Shown here one piece after another: positions 19,719-27,203 of a stretch of DNA of 64,000 nucleotides. The translations under genes and the position numbers were made by a program. Source of the DNA: Roseateles_B flavus (GTDB lineage Bacteria > Pseudomonadota > Gammaproteobacteria > Burkholderiales > Burkholderiaceae_C); the NCBI RefSeq assembly GCF_039872765.1, contig NZ_JBDPZC010000006.1, forward strand, positions 186,001-250,000, in the 5' to 3' direction. The notes under the pieces are model-generated. The model saw nothing but the letters and a program-made list of their open reading frames with translations, searched no databases and was not told where the DNA came from. Positions within the stretch are counted from its first letter, which is position 1; each line of letters starts with the position of its first letter.

Positions 19719-20705
19719 TCACCAGACCAGGACGATCTTGCCCACATGCTCGCCCGATTCCATCAGGGCATGGGCTTGCGCCGCCTGGTCGGCAGGCAGT
19801 TGTTGATAGATGACCGGCGCAATCGTGCGCGAGGCCAGCAGGGGCCACACCCGCTCCTTCAAGGCACGGGCGATGCCCGCCTTGAAGGCCAGAGAGCGCG
19901 GACGCAGGGTCGAGCCGCTGATCGTCAAGCGGCGACGCAAGACCTGACCCGCATCGAACTCAGCCTTGACCCCGCCCTGCACCGCGATGATGACCATGCG
20001 GCCATCATCGGCCAGGCACTGCACGCCGCGGGCCACGTAATCACCCGCGACCATGTCCAGGATGACGTCCACACCCCGCCCCTGCGTGGCCGCCTTCACC
20101 TCCGCGACGAAGTCCTGCTCGCGGTAGTTGATGGCGACGTCCGCACCCAGCTGCAGGCAGGCCTGGGCCTTGGCCGAGCTGCCCACGGTCACGAGGACGC
20201 GGGCACCGAAGGCCTTGGCCAGCTGGATGGCGGTAACGCCGATGCCGCTGCTGCCGCCATGGACGAGGATGCTTTCGCCGGCCTTCAGCGAGGCCCGCTC
20301 GAAGACATTGCTCCACACGGTGAAGAAGGTCTCCGGCAGGCTGGCCGCCTCGGCCATGCTCCAGCCCTCAGGCACAGGCAGGCATTGCTCGACGGGCGCC
20401 ACACAGCGCTCGGCATAGCCGCCACCGGCCACCAGCGCGCAGACGGCATCGCCCACGCGCAGGCCCGCAGCGGCCAGCGCCGCCTCGTCACCCGAAACGA
20501 TGCGGCCCGCCACCTCCAGCCCCGGCAAGGGGCTGGCACCCACCGGCGGCGGATAGGCACCCTTGCGCTGCAGCACATCAGGGCGGTTGATGCCATAGGC
20601 CTCGACCGCGATGAGGCACTCCCCTGCCCCGGCCTGAGGCTCGGGCAGGGTCTGCAGCTGCAGGACCTCGGGTCCGCCGGGCTGGCTGATGGCGATGGCG
20701 CGCAT
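19719..20705 (-). CDS. NAD(P)H quinone oxidoreductase (PIG3/zeta-crystallin type)
   Basis: Zinc-independent medium-chain reductase predicted to reduce quinones with NADPH. 328 residues. GroES-like N-terminal half (YGINRPDVLQRKGAYPPP; PGLEVAGRIVSG) and Rossmann half with ILVHGGSSGIGVTAIQLAKAFGARV are intact; no catalytic zinc cysteines are seen. The last residues run into tpiA within 17 bp, so they are probably co-transcribed. The start is taken at ATG 20705 (MRAIAISQPGG), without a convincing ribosome site. Confidence 0.9.
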   Translation of the reverse strand: MRAIAISQPGGPEVLQLQTLPEPQAGAGECLIAVEAYGINRPDVLQRKGAYPPPVGASPLPGLEVAGRIVSGDEAALAAAGLRVGDAVCALVAGGGYAERCVAPVEQCLPVPEGWSMAEAASLPETFFTVWSNVFERASLKAGESILVHGGSSGIGVTAIQLAKAFGARVLVTVGSSAKAQACLQLGADVAINYREQDFVAEVKAATQGRGVDVILDMVAGDYVARGVQCLADDGRMVIIAVQGGVKAEFDAGQVLRRRLTISGSTLRPRSLAFKAGIARALKERVWPLLASRTIAPVIYQQLPADQAAQAHALMESGEHVGKIVLVW

Positions 20706-20750
20706 GCCGCTGGGCTCGATCAATGCAGGAGGACGTCGTCCGGCTGGCAA

Positions 20751-22877
20751 TTACTCGCCAGCGGGCTCGGCGGCAGGAGCAGCATCGCGGTCGATCAGGG
20801 CCTTCATCGACAGCTTGATGCGGCCCTTTTCGTCGGTCTCCAGGACCTTGACCTTGACCACTTGGCCTTCCTTCAGGAAGTCCGTGACCTTCTCGACGCG
20901 CTGGTGGGCGATCTGGCTGATGTGCAGCAGGCCGTCCTTGCCGGGCAGCAGGTTCACCAGGGCACCGAAGTCCAGGATCTTGGTGATGGGGCCTTCGTAG
21001 ACCTTGCCCACTTCCACTTCGGCGGTGATTTCCTCGATGCGCTTCTTGGCAGCGGCAGCGCGGTCGGCGTCGGTGGAGGCGATGGTGATGGTGCCGTCTT
21101 CGCCGATGTCGATCTGGGTGCCGGTCTCTTCGGTCAGCGCACGGATGGTGGCGCCGCCCTTGCCGATCACGTCGCGGATCTTCTCGGGGTTGATCTTCAT
21201 GGTGTACAGACGCGGAGCGAACTGCGACACCTCGGTCTTGGCGCCGCCGACGGCGTCGACCATGGCACCCAGGATGTGCAGGCGGGCTTCCTTGGCCTGA
21301 GCCAGCGCGACCTGCATGATTTCCTTGGTGATGCCCTGGATCTTGATGTCCATCTGCAGGGCGGTGATGCCACCGGTCGTGCCGGCCACCTTGAAGTCCA
21401 TGTCGCCCAGGTGATCTTCGTCACCCAGGATGTCCGTCAGCACGGCGAAGCGGTTGCCGTCCTTGATCAGGCCCATGGCGATGCCGGCCACGTGGGCCTT
21501 CAGGGGCACGCCGGCGTCCATCAGCGACAGGCAGCCGCCGCAAACGGAAGCCATCGAGGAGGAGCCGTTGGACTCGGTGATCTCGGAGACCACGCGGATG
21601 GAGTACGGGAACTCTTCCTTGGTCGGCAGCACGGCCACCAGGGCGCGCTTGGCCAGACGGCCATGGCCGATCTCGCGGCGCTTGGGGCTGCCCACGCGGC
21701 CGGTCTCGCCGGTGGCGAACGGGGGCATGTTGTAGTGCAGCATGAAGCGCTCGCTGTACTCGCCGGCCAGCGCGTCGATGGTCTGGGAATCACGCTCGGT
21801 GCCCAGGGTGGCTGCGACCAGGGCCTGCGTCTCACCACGGGTGAACAGCGAGGAGCCGTGAGCACGCGGCAGCACGCCGGAGCGGATCTCGATGGGGCGC
21901 ACGGTACGGGTGTCGCGACCGTCGATGCGGGGCTCGCCGGCCAGGATCTGGCTGCGCACGATGCGGGCTTCGATCTCGAACAGCAGGCCGTCCACTTCGA
22001 CGCTGTCGAAGGCCACGCCTTCAGCGGTCAGGGCGTCCTTGACCTTGGCATAGGCCTCGCGGCAGGCCTGGGTACGGGCCTGCTTGGAACGGATCTGGTA
22101 GGCGGCACGCAGGGCCTCTTCAGCCAGGCCGGTGACCTTGGCGATGAAGGGCTCGTCCTTGGCGGGCGCGGTCCAGTTCCACACGGGCTTGCCGGCTTCC
22201 TTCACCAGCTCGTGGATCGCGTTGATGGCGATCTGGCCTTGCTGGTGGCCGTAGACCACAGCGCCCAGCATGATGTCTTCGCTGAGCTGGTCGGCTTCGG
22301 ACTCGACCATCAGCACGGCGGCTTCGGTGCCAGCCACCACCAGGTCCATCTTGGACTCGGTCAGCTGGGTCTTGCCCGGGTTCAGCACGTACTCGCCGTT
22401 GATGTAGCCCACGCGGGCGGCACCGATGGGGCCATTGAAGGGGATGCCGGAGACGGCCAGCGCAGCGCTGGTGGCGATCATGGCGGCGATGTCGGCCTGG
22501 ACTTCGGGGTTCAAGGACACCACGTGCACCACGACTTGCACTTCATTGAAGAAGCCTTCGGGGAACAGCGGGCGGATGGGGCGGTCGATCAGGCGGCTGG
22601 TCAGGGTCTCCAGCTCGCTGGGGCGGCCTTCACGCTTGAAGAAGCTGCCGGGGATCTTGCCGGCGGCGTAGGTCTTCTCGATGTAGTCGACGGTCAGGGG
22701 GAAGAAGTCCTGGCCGGGCTTGGGTTCGTTCTTGGCGACGACCGTGGCCAGCACCACGGTGTCATCGATGTTCACCAGCACGGCACCGGTGGATTGACGG
22801 GCGATCTCGCCGGTCTCCATGGTGACGGTGTGGGGGCCCCATTGGAAGGTCTTGGTGACCTTGTTGAACATGCTCAT
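20751..22877 (-). CDS. pnp: Polyribonucleotide nucleotidyltransferase
   Basis: 3'-5' phosphorolytic exoribonuclease of the RNA degradosome. 708 residues. Two RNase PH domains (first near residues 10-150; second near 320-470 with [24 protein letters not shown] in pieces), KH domain ([21 protein letters not shown]) and S1 domain ([33 protein letters not shown] in pieces) are in the usual order. ATG 22877 is chosen over the upstream frame because GGAG lies 6 nt before it. It follows rpsO, its universal partner. Confidence 0.97.
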   Translation of the reverse strand: [708 protein letters not shown]

Positions 22878-23042
22878 GTGCATCTCCTGGATTACAAAAC
22901 AGTGCTTGCGGCGCACTGCGAAACCGGGAGTGGGGCTGAGTCTGGCGCGATGCCATTCCAGGGTGATTTGCTCAGGGCTTCAGCCCTGCAAACCGCCTTG
23001 GAATGACACATCCGCCACGTCAGCTCGACTCCAACAGCGAAC

Positions 23043-23092
23043 AACAAAAAACAAAGAGCCTGTGCTGGCTTGAAAGTCCAGACAGGCTCTTT
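23043..23092 (-). terminator. Terminator/attenuator between rpsO and pnp
   Basis: Perfect 11-bp stem AAAGAGCCTGT (23053-23063) with ACAGGCTCTTT (23082-23092); on the minus strand it is followed by a T-rich tract (TTTGTTTTTTGTTG). It lies 16 bp behind the rpsO stop. In other bacteria this hairpin limits read-through into pnp and is an RNase III target; the latter is inference here. Confidence 0.85.
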
Positions 23093-23107
23093 GGTGTCAT
23101 GGGCGAA

Positions 23108-23377
23108 TTACTTGCGCAGGCCCAGCTTCTGGATCAGGGCGGTGTAGCGAGCCGCGTCCTTGTTCTTCAGGTAGGCCAGCAGGCTCTTGCGCTGGTTGAC
23201 CATCTTCAGCAGACCGCGACGGCCGTGGTGGTCCTTGGCGTGGGTCTTGAAGTGGGGGGTCAGCTCGTTGATGCGAGCGGTCAGCAGGGCCACTTGGACT
23301 TCGGGGGAGCCCGTGTCGTTGGCGCTGCGTGCGTTGGCCTTGACGATTTCGGCCTTGTTCAGATCGGCGACTGCCAT
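23108..23377 (-). CDS. rpsO: 30S ribosomal protein S15
   Basis: Primary 16S rRNA-binding protein of the small subunit platform, 89 residues, exactly the family length. Motifs GSPEVQVALLTARI, HFKTHAKDHHGRRGLL and NQRKSLLAYLK are intact. Start ATG 23377 is preceded by GAAGGAACG. The frame is open far upstream, but only this part is the protein. Confidence 0.98.
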   Translation of the reverse strand: MAVADLNKAEIVKANARSANDTGSPEVQVALLTARINELTPHFKTHAKDHHGRRGLLKMVNQRKSLLAYLKNKDAARYTALIQKLGLRK

Positions 23378-23534
23378 GATGCGTTCCTTCAAAGGGGAAG
23401 CCGCTGGCAGGACAGACCCACGCAGACGGTTTCCGGTTCTGGACTTGCGGACACAGGTGAAACCTACCCATGCCGTGCTGAGATTCCGCCTCTCCTCTTC
23501 CACAAAAGGCAAAGGGAAGACGCGAAACCGCCGG

Positions 23535-23540
23535 AGTATA
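23535..23540 (-). promoter_or_regulatory. Candidate -10 of the rpsO promoter
   Basis: The minus strand reads TATACT here (5 of 6 to the -10 consensus), about 158 nt upstream of the rpsO start. A -35 is not clear. The leader that would result is long, in keeping with S15 autoregulation known elsewhere, but no specific fold was recognised. Confidence 0.35.
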
Positions 23541-23914
23541 GCGCACTTGAGCAGGGGCAAGCCAGCCACCCGCCCGTGCATCAGCGGCGAGCCCGGCACC
23601 CGCACGACCGGTGCGTCCGGCACGGGCAGCGTCTCGAAGCCACGCCAGGGGCCGGTGACGGCGGCGCTCACGGCAGCCGCTCCGCCCCTCCCCAGGGGCA
23701 CAGCAGGGCGGGGGCGCCGCGCAGAACTGCACTGAAGCTCAGCAGTGAGCCCCTGAAGTGACCCTGGCCATGCCGCGCGCAGTCCGTCAACCCCGTCCAC
23801 TTTGGCACCCAGCCGTGGAAGCCAGCGAACAACGCGAAGAGCGAGCCGGCCACCCGCGCCTCGGCCCTGGAGCAGGCGGTGCGGTGCTCGGCGCGGCGAG
23901 GCCCAGGGGGCTTT
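23541..23914. other. Gene-free stretch behind the DUF2244 gene
   Basis: About 370 bp of very GC-rich sequence between the end of the DUF2244 gene and the presumed rpsO promoter. Open frames on both strands exist only because stop codons are rare at this GC content; none has a ribosome site or a recognisable motif. No RNA gene or repeat was seen. Confidence 0.5.
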
Positions 23915-24469
23915 CTAGAGCGCCGGGGAAACGGGCCGGCGCTGCGGGCCTGCAGGCGCCCTGCTCTGACCCCGTGAGGCGACGTTCGCGGCGGCACTGC
24001 GGGCCTGCTCCAGCTCGCGCAGCACCGCCGCACAGGCGGCCGGTGTCGCATAGCCCTGGATCCGGACCCTCGCCGTGCCGCATTCGAGGCGCAAGCCTCG
24101 CGCATCCACCTGCATTCCCAAGCAGGCCAGTGGCAGGTTGACGACGCTCAGTCGCGACCCGCGTCTCTTGGCCACCTCCAGCCAGCCATGCCGCAGCGTC
24201 AGCACTGCACGATCCGCTCCATGGCGCGCATGCTGCGCAAAGGCCAGGGCCATCGCTACCGTCTGCAGCAGGGCAAAGACCAGGGGCCAAGGGCTGCCAT
24301 AGGCCGCGAAGCCGAGGCCGGCCACCAGGCCGAGGGCGCAAGGCAGCGCACAGCCCGCGAGCAGCTGGAGGGGCCGCAGGGAGCCGTTGCGCCCCAGCTT
24401 CCAGCGCCGTGGCGGCTCAGGCGCCGCGGGTGAGGTCGGCCAAGCCGGGGCGGACGCGCTCGGCATCAT
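23915..24469 (-). CDS. DUF2244 family membrane protein
   Basis: A 184-residue protein (ATG 24469, or the adjacent ATG 24466). The start of the fold, KLGRNGSLRPLQLL, is followed by two close membrane helices (LLAGCALPCALGLVAGLG; WPLVFALLQTVAMALAF) and a soluble C-terminal part with LTLRHGWLEVAKRRG and LRLECGTARVRIQGY. This order matches DUF2244 proteins of unknown function. In many proteobacteria the gene lies beside cytochrome oxidase genes; here it stands alone. Confidence 0.65.
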   Translation of the reverse strand: MMPSASAPAWPTSPAAPEPPRRWKLGRNGSLRPLQLLAGCALPCALGLVAGLGFAAYGSPWPLVFALLQTVAMALAFAQHARHGADRAVLTLRHGWLEVAKRRGSRLSVVNLPLACLGMQVDARGLRLECGTARVRIQGYATPAACAAVLRELEQARSAAANVASRGQSRAPAGPQRRPVSPAL

Positions 24470-24692
24470 TGCTCCGATCGGACGGGAAGCCCGCCTCAGA
24501 AAAACTCGGCCGCCCGCAACGCGCCGACGCCCCTTGGGTCGATGACGCACTGTTCGAGCGACAGGTCCGCGACTTCAAGGCGTCGGGGATGGGTCAAGAA
24601 GCGCAAGAGGACCTATGGCACATGGAATCGCAGGCAAGAAGAAGGCCAAAAGGCCGCAGGCCGCCAAGTGCCGGGCCGCGGCCTGTGCGGGA

Positions 24693-24884
24693 TCAGCGCT
24701 GGCGATTGGCGTCGTCGCGCGTCACGCCCTTGTCACGGCTGGGGCTTTCCTGGCGACGGCTGCTCTCTTCGTCACGGCTGGCCTGGTGGCCGCGCTGGTC
24801 GTCCTGCTTGCGCTGCGGGTCCTGGCCTCGCGAAGCGCCCGCGTCATTGCGCTGGCCTGAGGGGTTCGGGGTTTGCGTGGGCAT
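24693..24884 (-). CDS. Small hydrophilic protein, possibly stress-related
   Basis: A 63-residue protein of extreme hydrophilicity, rich in Gln, Arg, Asp and Ser (MPTQTPNPSGQRNDAG start), with no hydrophobic core and probably disordered. A clear AGGAG lies 7 nt before ATG 24884, which favours this strand over the hydrophobic open frame on the other strand. It is divergent from the Hsp20 gene, and an inverted copy of the heat-shock box (25158-25167) faces it. The composition resembles small hydrophilic stress proteins, but no family was recognised. Confidence 0.5.
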   Translation of the reverse strand: MPTQTPNPSGQRNDAGASRGQDPQRKQDDQRGHQASRDEESSRRQESPSRDKGVTRDDANRQR

Positions 24885-25157
24885 GGTCGTACTCCTGTGA
24901 AGTTGAGGGAATCGGCGACTGCCGACGCCCTCCTCGGGCAATGCCTATGCCTGCGTTCCCATGCACCTCGAAGCGCCGTGCGTGCCTCTTGTTGCCGCAA
25001 GCACTGCCCGATCTGGCAAGGCTTGCAGCTTCAAACATTCAGAAGTCGCCGCGAGGCCACGAACGCGTGCCCATGCACCCTGGCAGGCATTGGCGGCCCT
25101 TGCATGCCGCCGCTTTCATCATGGCTAAGCTGGCGCATGTGAGCGCCATTCCTGCCT

Positions 25158-25167
25158 TTTCAAGGGC
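25158..25167 (-). promoter_or_regulatory. Inverted sigma-32-like -35 box
   Basis: The minus strand reads GCCCTTGAAA, identical to the box in front of hsp20 at 25221-25230, with a weak -10-like TCACAT 15 nt further on. If active it would drive leftward transcription toward the small hydrophilic gene with a leader of about 240 nt. Confidence 0.3.
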
Positions 25168-25220
25168 TTCGCCAGCCTTTGCTGCCGCAGCTCAAAAAAT
25201 CGTTGTGCGCAACGCGCCAG

Positions 25221-25249
25221 GCCCTTGAAAGCACGGCCAGGACTCATAA
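25221..25249 (+). promoter_or_regulatory. Sigma-32-type heat-shock promoter of the Hsp20 gene
   Basis: CCCTTGAAA (25222-25230) matches the sigma-32 -35 consensus in full; ACTCATAA (25242-25249) is a partial match to the CCCCATnT -10. The spacing is at the short end of the known range. The promoter is about 55 bp before the Hsp20 start. The leader contains GGGG-ACAG-CCCC and flanking GGCTG/CAGCC arms, so it is structured; no fourU thermometer is evident, and no CIRCE element is present. Confidence 0.5.
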
Positions 25250-25303
25250 GTTGGCTGCATGGGGACAGCCCCCGAACCTTGAACCCAGCCATCAGGAGGC
25301 CCT

Positions 25304-25747
25304 ATGTTTCTCGTGCCCACTTCCCGCCAAGCCCATGACCTGTCCCGCAGCCTGGAACGCCTGTTCGACGACAGCTTCGGCAATGTCTTCGGCCAGGACG
25401 CTCGCGAACTGAGTCAGGCGCTGCGCAGCCCCGCGCTGGACGTCAGCGAAACCGACAGTGCCTACACCGTGAAGCTCGAGATGCCGGGTGTGCCCAAGGA
25501 AGCGGTGAAGATCACCGTGGATGGTCGTCGCATCAGTGTCGAGGCCGAACAGAACAAGGATGAGGAGAAGAAGGACGGCGAGCGCGTGCTGTACCGTGAG
25601 CGTTCGGTGTCCCGCTTCTCGCGCAGCTTCAGCCTGCCGCAGGAGATCAGCGAGTCAGACTCCAGCGCACGCATGGAGCATGGCGTGCTGACGCTGACCC
25701 TGGCCAAGCGCCAGGCCAAGGGCGGTGCCCGCCTGACGGTCAGCTGA
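25304..25747 (+). CDS. Small heat-shock protein, Hsp20/alpha-crystallin family
   Basis: ATP-independent holdase that binds unfolding proteins. 147 residues. The alpha-crystallin domain runs from about residue 42 (PALDVSETDSAYTVKLEMPG in pieces) to residue 145, with the family signature RSFSLPQEISESD, ARMEHGVLTLTLAK and a short tail. AGGAGG stands 4 nt before the ATG. It faces tsaD; a GC-rich inverted repeat GGCTGCC/GGCAGCC (about 25764-25790) lies between the two stops. Confidence 0.95.
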   Translation: MFLVPTSRQAHDLSRSLERLFDDSFGNVFGQDARELSQALRSPALDVSETDSAYTVKLEMPGVPKEAVKITVDGRRISVEAEQNKDEEKKDGERVLYRERSVSRFSRSFSLPQEISESDSSARMEHGVLTLTLAKRQAKGGARLTVS

Positions 25748-25780
25748 TGCGGGGATGAGCGCGGCTGCCGGGCCCCAGGC

Positions 25781-26821
25781 TCAGGCAGCCGACAAGTCCC
25801 AGCGTGGCCGCACGCCGAAGCCGCCGTCCTCGCGCAGGCGAGCCGTGCCGCGCTGCAGCCGCATGGCGGCGGCCATGGCGATCATGGCGCCGTTGTCGGT
25901 GCACAGGCTCAGCTCCGGGTAATGCACCCGCACGCCGCGCTTCACGCAGGCCGTATTCAGCTCGGTCCGCAACAAGGCGTTGGCACCCACGCCGCCCGCC
26001 ACCACCAGGCGCTTGAGGCCGGTGTTCCGCAGCGCCAGCAGCGACTTCTTCACCAGCACCTCGACGATGGCGGCCTGCGTGCTGGCCGCCAGATCGGCGC
26101 GCTGCTGCTCGCTGGGGGCGTCGCCCAGCTTCTTGACCTGTGTCAGCACGGCGGTCTTGAGACCGGCGAAGCTGAAGTCCGGCTTGCCGCTGTGCAGCAG
26201 GGGGCGCGGCAGCTCAAAGGCATCCGCCCTGCCCTGCTCCGCCAGCTTCGAGAGATGCGGACCGCCGGGATAGGGCAGCCCGAGCAGCTTCGCGCTCTTG
26301 TCGAAGGCTTCCCCCGCGGCGTCGTCGATCGTCTCGCCCAGGATTTCGTACTGGCCGACTTCGTCCACCCGCATCAGCTGGGTATGCCCGCCCGAAACCA
26401 GCAGTGCGACGAAAGGGAACTCCGGCGGATCGGCCGAGAGAAAGGGCGACAGCAGGTGGCCCTCCAGGTGATGCACGCCCACGGCGGGCTTGCCCAGCGC
26501 CGCGGCCAGCGACACGGCCACGCCCGCCCCCACCAGCAGAGCCCCAGCAAGACCTGGCCCCTCGGTGTAGGCGATCACGTCCACGTCCTGCAGGCCCAGC
26601 TGGGCCTGCGCCAGGACCTCGCGGCTCAACGGCAGCACGCGGCGGATATGGTCCCGCGAGGCCAGCTCAGGCACCACGCCGCCATAGGCCTGATGCATGG
26701 CGATCTGGCTGTGCAGCGCCTGGGCCAGCAGCTTCGGCATGCCAGGCTGCCCGGCCGGAGGGAGCTCGACCAGGGCCACCCCGGTCTCGTCGCAGGAGGA
26801 TTCAAAGCCCAGGACCCGCAT
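25781..26821 (-). CDS. tsaD: tRNA N6-adenosine threonylcarbamoyltransferase
   Basis: Transfers the threonylcarbamoyl group to A37 of ANN-decoding tRNAs (t6A) together with TsaB, TsaE and TsaC. 346 residues. ASKHA fold motifs: LGFESSCDETGVAL, metal-binding His pair in GVHHLEGHLLSPFL, VSGGHTQLM and VVAGGVGANALLR. The ATG is 2 bp behind the fdx stop, so it is the last gene of the isc operon here; elsewhere tsaD is usually near rpsU. Confidence 0.96.
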   Translation of the reverse strand: MRVLGFESSCDETGVALVELPPAGQPGMPKLLAQALHSQIAMHQAYGGVVPELASRDHIRRVLPLSREVLAQAQLGLQDVDVIAYTEGPGLAGALLVGAGVAVSLAAALGKPAVGVHHLEGHLLSPFLSADPPEFPFVALLVSGGHTQLMRVDEVGQYEILGETIDDAAGEAFDKSAKLLGLPYPGGPHLSKLAEQGRADAFELPRPLLHSGKPDFSFAGLKTAVLTQVKKLGDAPSEQQRADLAASTQAAIVEVLVKKSLLALRNTGLKRLVVAGGVGANALLRTELNTACVKRGVRVHYPELSLCTDNGAMIAMAAAMRLQRGTARLREDGGFGVRPRWDLSAA

Positions 26822-26823
26822 GC

Positions 26824-27162
26824 TCAGTGCTTTTCCTTGGCGTGGTTGATCGAGTACTTGGGAATCTCGACCGACACGTCCTTCTGGCCCAGGATGGCCT
26901 GGCAGGACAGTCGCGAATTGGGTTCCAGACCCCAGGCACGGTCCAGCATGTCCTCCTCGCCCTCCTCCATCTCGGACAGCGAGGCAAAGCCCTCACGCAC
27001 GATCACATGGCAGGTGGTGCAGGCGCAGACCTGGTCGCAGGCATGTTCGATCTCGATGCCGTTGTCCAGCAGGGCCTCGCAGATGGACGTGCCCGCAGGC
27101 GCGCTCACCTCGGCGCCCTCGGGGCAGTACTCGGCATGGGGCAGGATCTTGATGATGGGCAT
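26824..27162 (-). CDS. fdx: ISC-type [2Fe-2S] ferredoxin
   Basis: Electron donor in iron-sulfur cluster assembly. 112 residues. Cluster ligands appear as C-x5-C-x2-C (ACDQVCACTTCHVIV) and a fourth Cys in RLSCQAILG, the adrenodoxin/ISC ferredoxin pattern. It starts 41 bp after hscA and its stop is followed by tsaD. Confidence 0.95.
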   Translation of the reverse strand: MPIIKILPHAEYCPEGAEVSAPAGTSICEALLDNGIEIEHACDQVCACTTCHVIVREGFASLSEMEEGEEDMLDRAWGLEPNSRLSCQAILGQKDVSVEIPKYSINHAKEKH

Positions 27163-27203
27163 GACGGTCTCTCGATGTTCTGTTCAGGGGGCAGGCGCAG
27201 CAC

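Noticed and set aside
19746..23006. Long plus-strand frame opposite the quinone oxidoreductase gene and pnp
   Set aside because: Mirror frame of two well-recognised genes; no start signal, biased composition only.
23758..24141. Plus-strand Arg/Ala/Gly-rich frame between rpsO and the DUF2244 gene
   Set aside because: Overlaps the 3' part of the DUF2244 gene on the other strand and has no ribosome site or motif.
24615..24860. Hydrophobic 81-residue plus-strand frame
   Set aside because: The opposite strand has a gene with a strong AGGAG and a plausible start; the hydrophobic frame is its complement and has no ribosome site.
25142..25303. CIRCE element or fourU RNA thermometer before hsp20
   Set aside because: No TTAGCACTC/GAGTGCTAA repeat and no UUUU run facing the ribosome site; only sigma-32-like boxes are supported.
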